Shown piece by piece: positions 63,692 through 64,000 of a DNA stretch of 64,000 nucleotides. Location: NCBI GenBank assembly GCA_963732405.1, contig CAVSZG010000006.1, forward strand, positions 62,001 through 126,000, written 5' to 3'. Within the stretch, counting starts at the first letter, position 1, and each line of letters begins with the position of its first letter. A program made the position numbers and the translations under genes. Origin of the DNA: JAUIAI01 sp963732405 (GTDB lineage Bacteria > Pseudomonadota > Gammaproteobacteria > Burkholderiales > Burkholderiaceae_E). The notes beneath the pieces are model-generated. The model had not been told where the DNA came from. It made no database searches and worked only from the letters and a program-made list of their open reading frames with translations.

Positions 63692-64000
63692 GCAGGAAGG
63701 TATTGAGCTTCACAAATGTTTTAGGCTCCCTCTCGATGTACAACGCATGTACCGCGACAATTACGCCGTTTCGTTCGAGCTTCTGCCGCACGATATCAAG
63801 CGCGTGGAGGGAGATTGCGATCGACGTGCTTCTGAGATCATCGGAGTCGTCACCCCAGGGGCCTGCAAAGCAGTCGACGTATCGAAGTTCGATTCTCCGG
63901 CCCTTCCCGGCTGCTCCACCGACGATGAGGAACAGTTTTTCCATGTAGCCCTTCAGCAGTTGGTGCTTTATGAATGCCTGCTCGCGCCCGTCGTAGGCAT
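63690..64000 (-). pseudogene. tcmP: tcmP, N-terminal part (5' end outside window)
   Basis: The frame is open to the window edge: YDGREQAFIKHQLLKGYMEKL is read before KGRRIELRYVDCFAGPWGDDS. The latter is the TcmP motif-I region (YVDCFAGP), then VHALYIEREPKTFVKLNTFL. Reading then enters the IS and stops after three residues (LVV). The rest of the protein is at 61686-62536. The true start lies right of the window. Confidence 0.88.

Noticed and set aside
60000..64000. Prophage at the right end because of the phage-named Gp37/Gp68 family
   Set aside because: No integrase, capsid, terminase or lysis gene is visible; the family name is historical.
1..64000. CRISPR arrays, tRNA and rRNA genes
   Set aside because: No spaced direct repeats, tRNA cloverleaf sequences or rRNA signatures were noticed by eye; a covariance-model scan was not possible.

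Overview
The window is a 64 kb piece of a GC-rich proteobacterial chromosome. The two methyl-accepting chemotaxis proteins, the MASE1-type hybrid kinase, the TIGR04325-type methyltransferases and the general gene style point to Betaproteobacteria (Burkholderiales-like). This is an inference from protein style, not a placement. No rRNA, tRNA or CRISPR array was seen.

Most of the window is catabolic and uptake functions. Three peptide/nickel-type (Opp/Dpp) ABC importers are present. Set A (1-5189) is D-F-A-B-C. Set B (9467-16696) is split across two divergent operons: marR, binding protein, isoaspartyl peptidase, PanE-like reductase and SDR leftward; a creatininase-family amidohydrolase and permeases/ATPases rightward. 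Two copies of an inverted operator-like sequence lie between them. Set C (49198-54493) lies downstream of an IclR regulator and hyuA/hyuB hydantoinase/oxoprolinase genes, a plausible 'import a cyclic amide and hydrolyse it' operon.

Between these lie: a NIPSNAP protein and an MCP lacking its signalling tip (5.2-6.5 kb); a methyltransferase, a PhoX-like phosphatase and a complete MCP (16.7-21.2 kb); an operon with a full-length transketolase, a split two-subunit transketolase and two dehydrogenases under a divergent LysR gene (21.5-28.4 kb); a large hybrid histidine kinase (28.4-31.4 kb); two GH1 glycosidases around an SbmA/BacA-like membrane protein (32.9-37.3 kb); cytochrome P460, P450, a broken class II aldolase and an unknown membrane protein (37.4-41.3 kb); then a tannase-like lipoprotein, a CoA-transferase, a vanadium haloperoxidase-like lipoprotein, a haloacetate dehalogenase-like hydrolase and an enolase-superfamily enzyme (41.6-49.2 kb).

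The right end (about 60.9-64 kb) looks like a mobile accessory segment of visibly lower GC. It holds a Tcm cassette, that is a three-Cys-motif DUF5131 (Gp37/Gp68) protein plus its partner TcmP. The tcmP gene is cut by a complete IS630-family element with terminal inverted repeats and TA target duplication. Removing the element with one TA restores the reading frame exactly.

Several genes are broken by single-base insertions, densest across hyuA/hyuB (about 54.86-58.34 kb). Because nearly every event is an insertion, sequencing or assembly error is at least as likely as true decay there.
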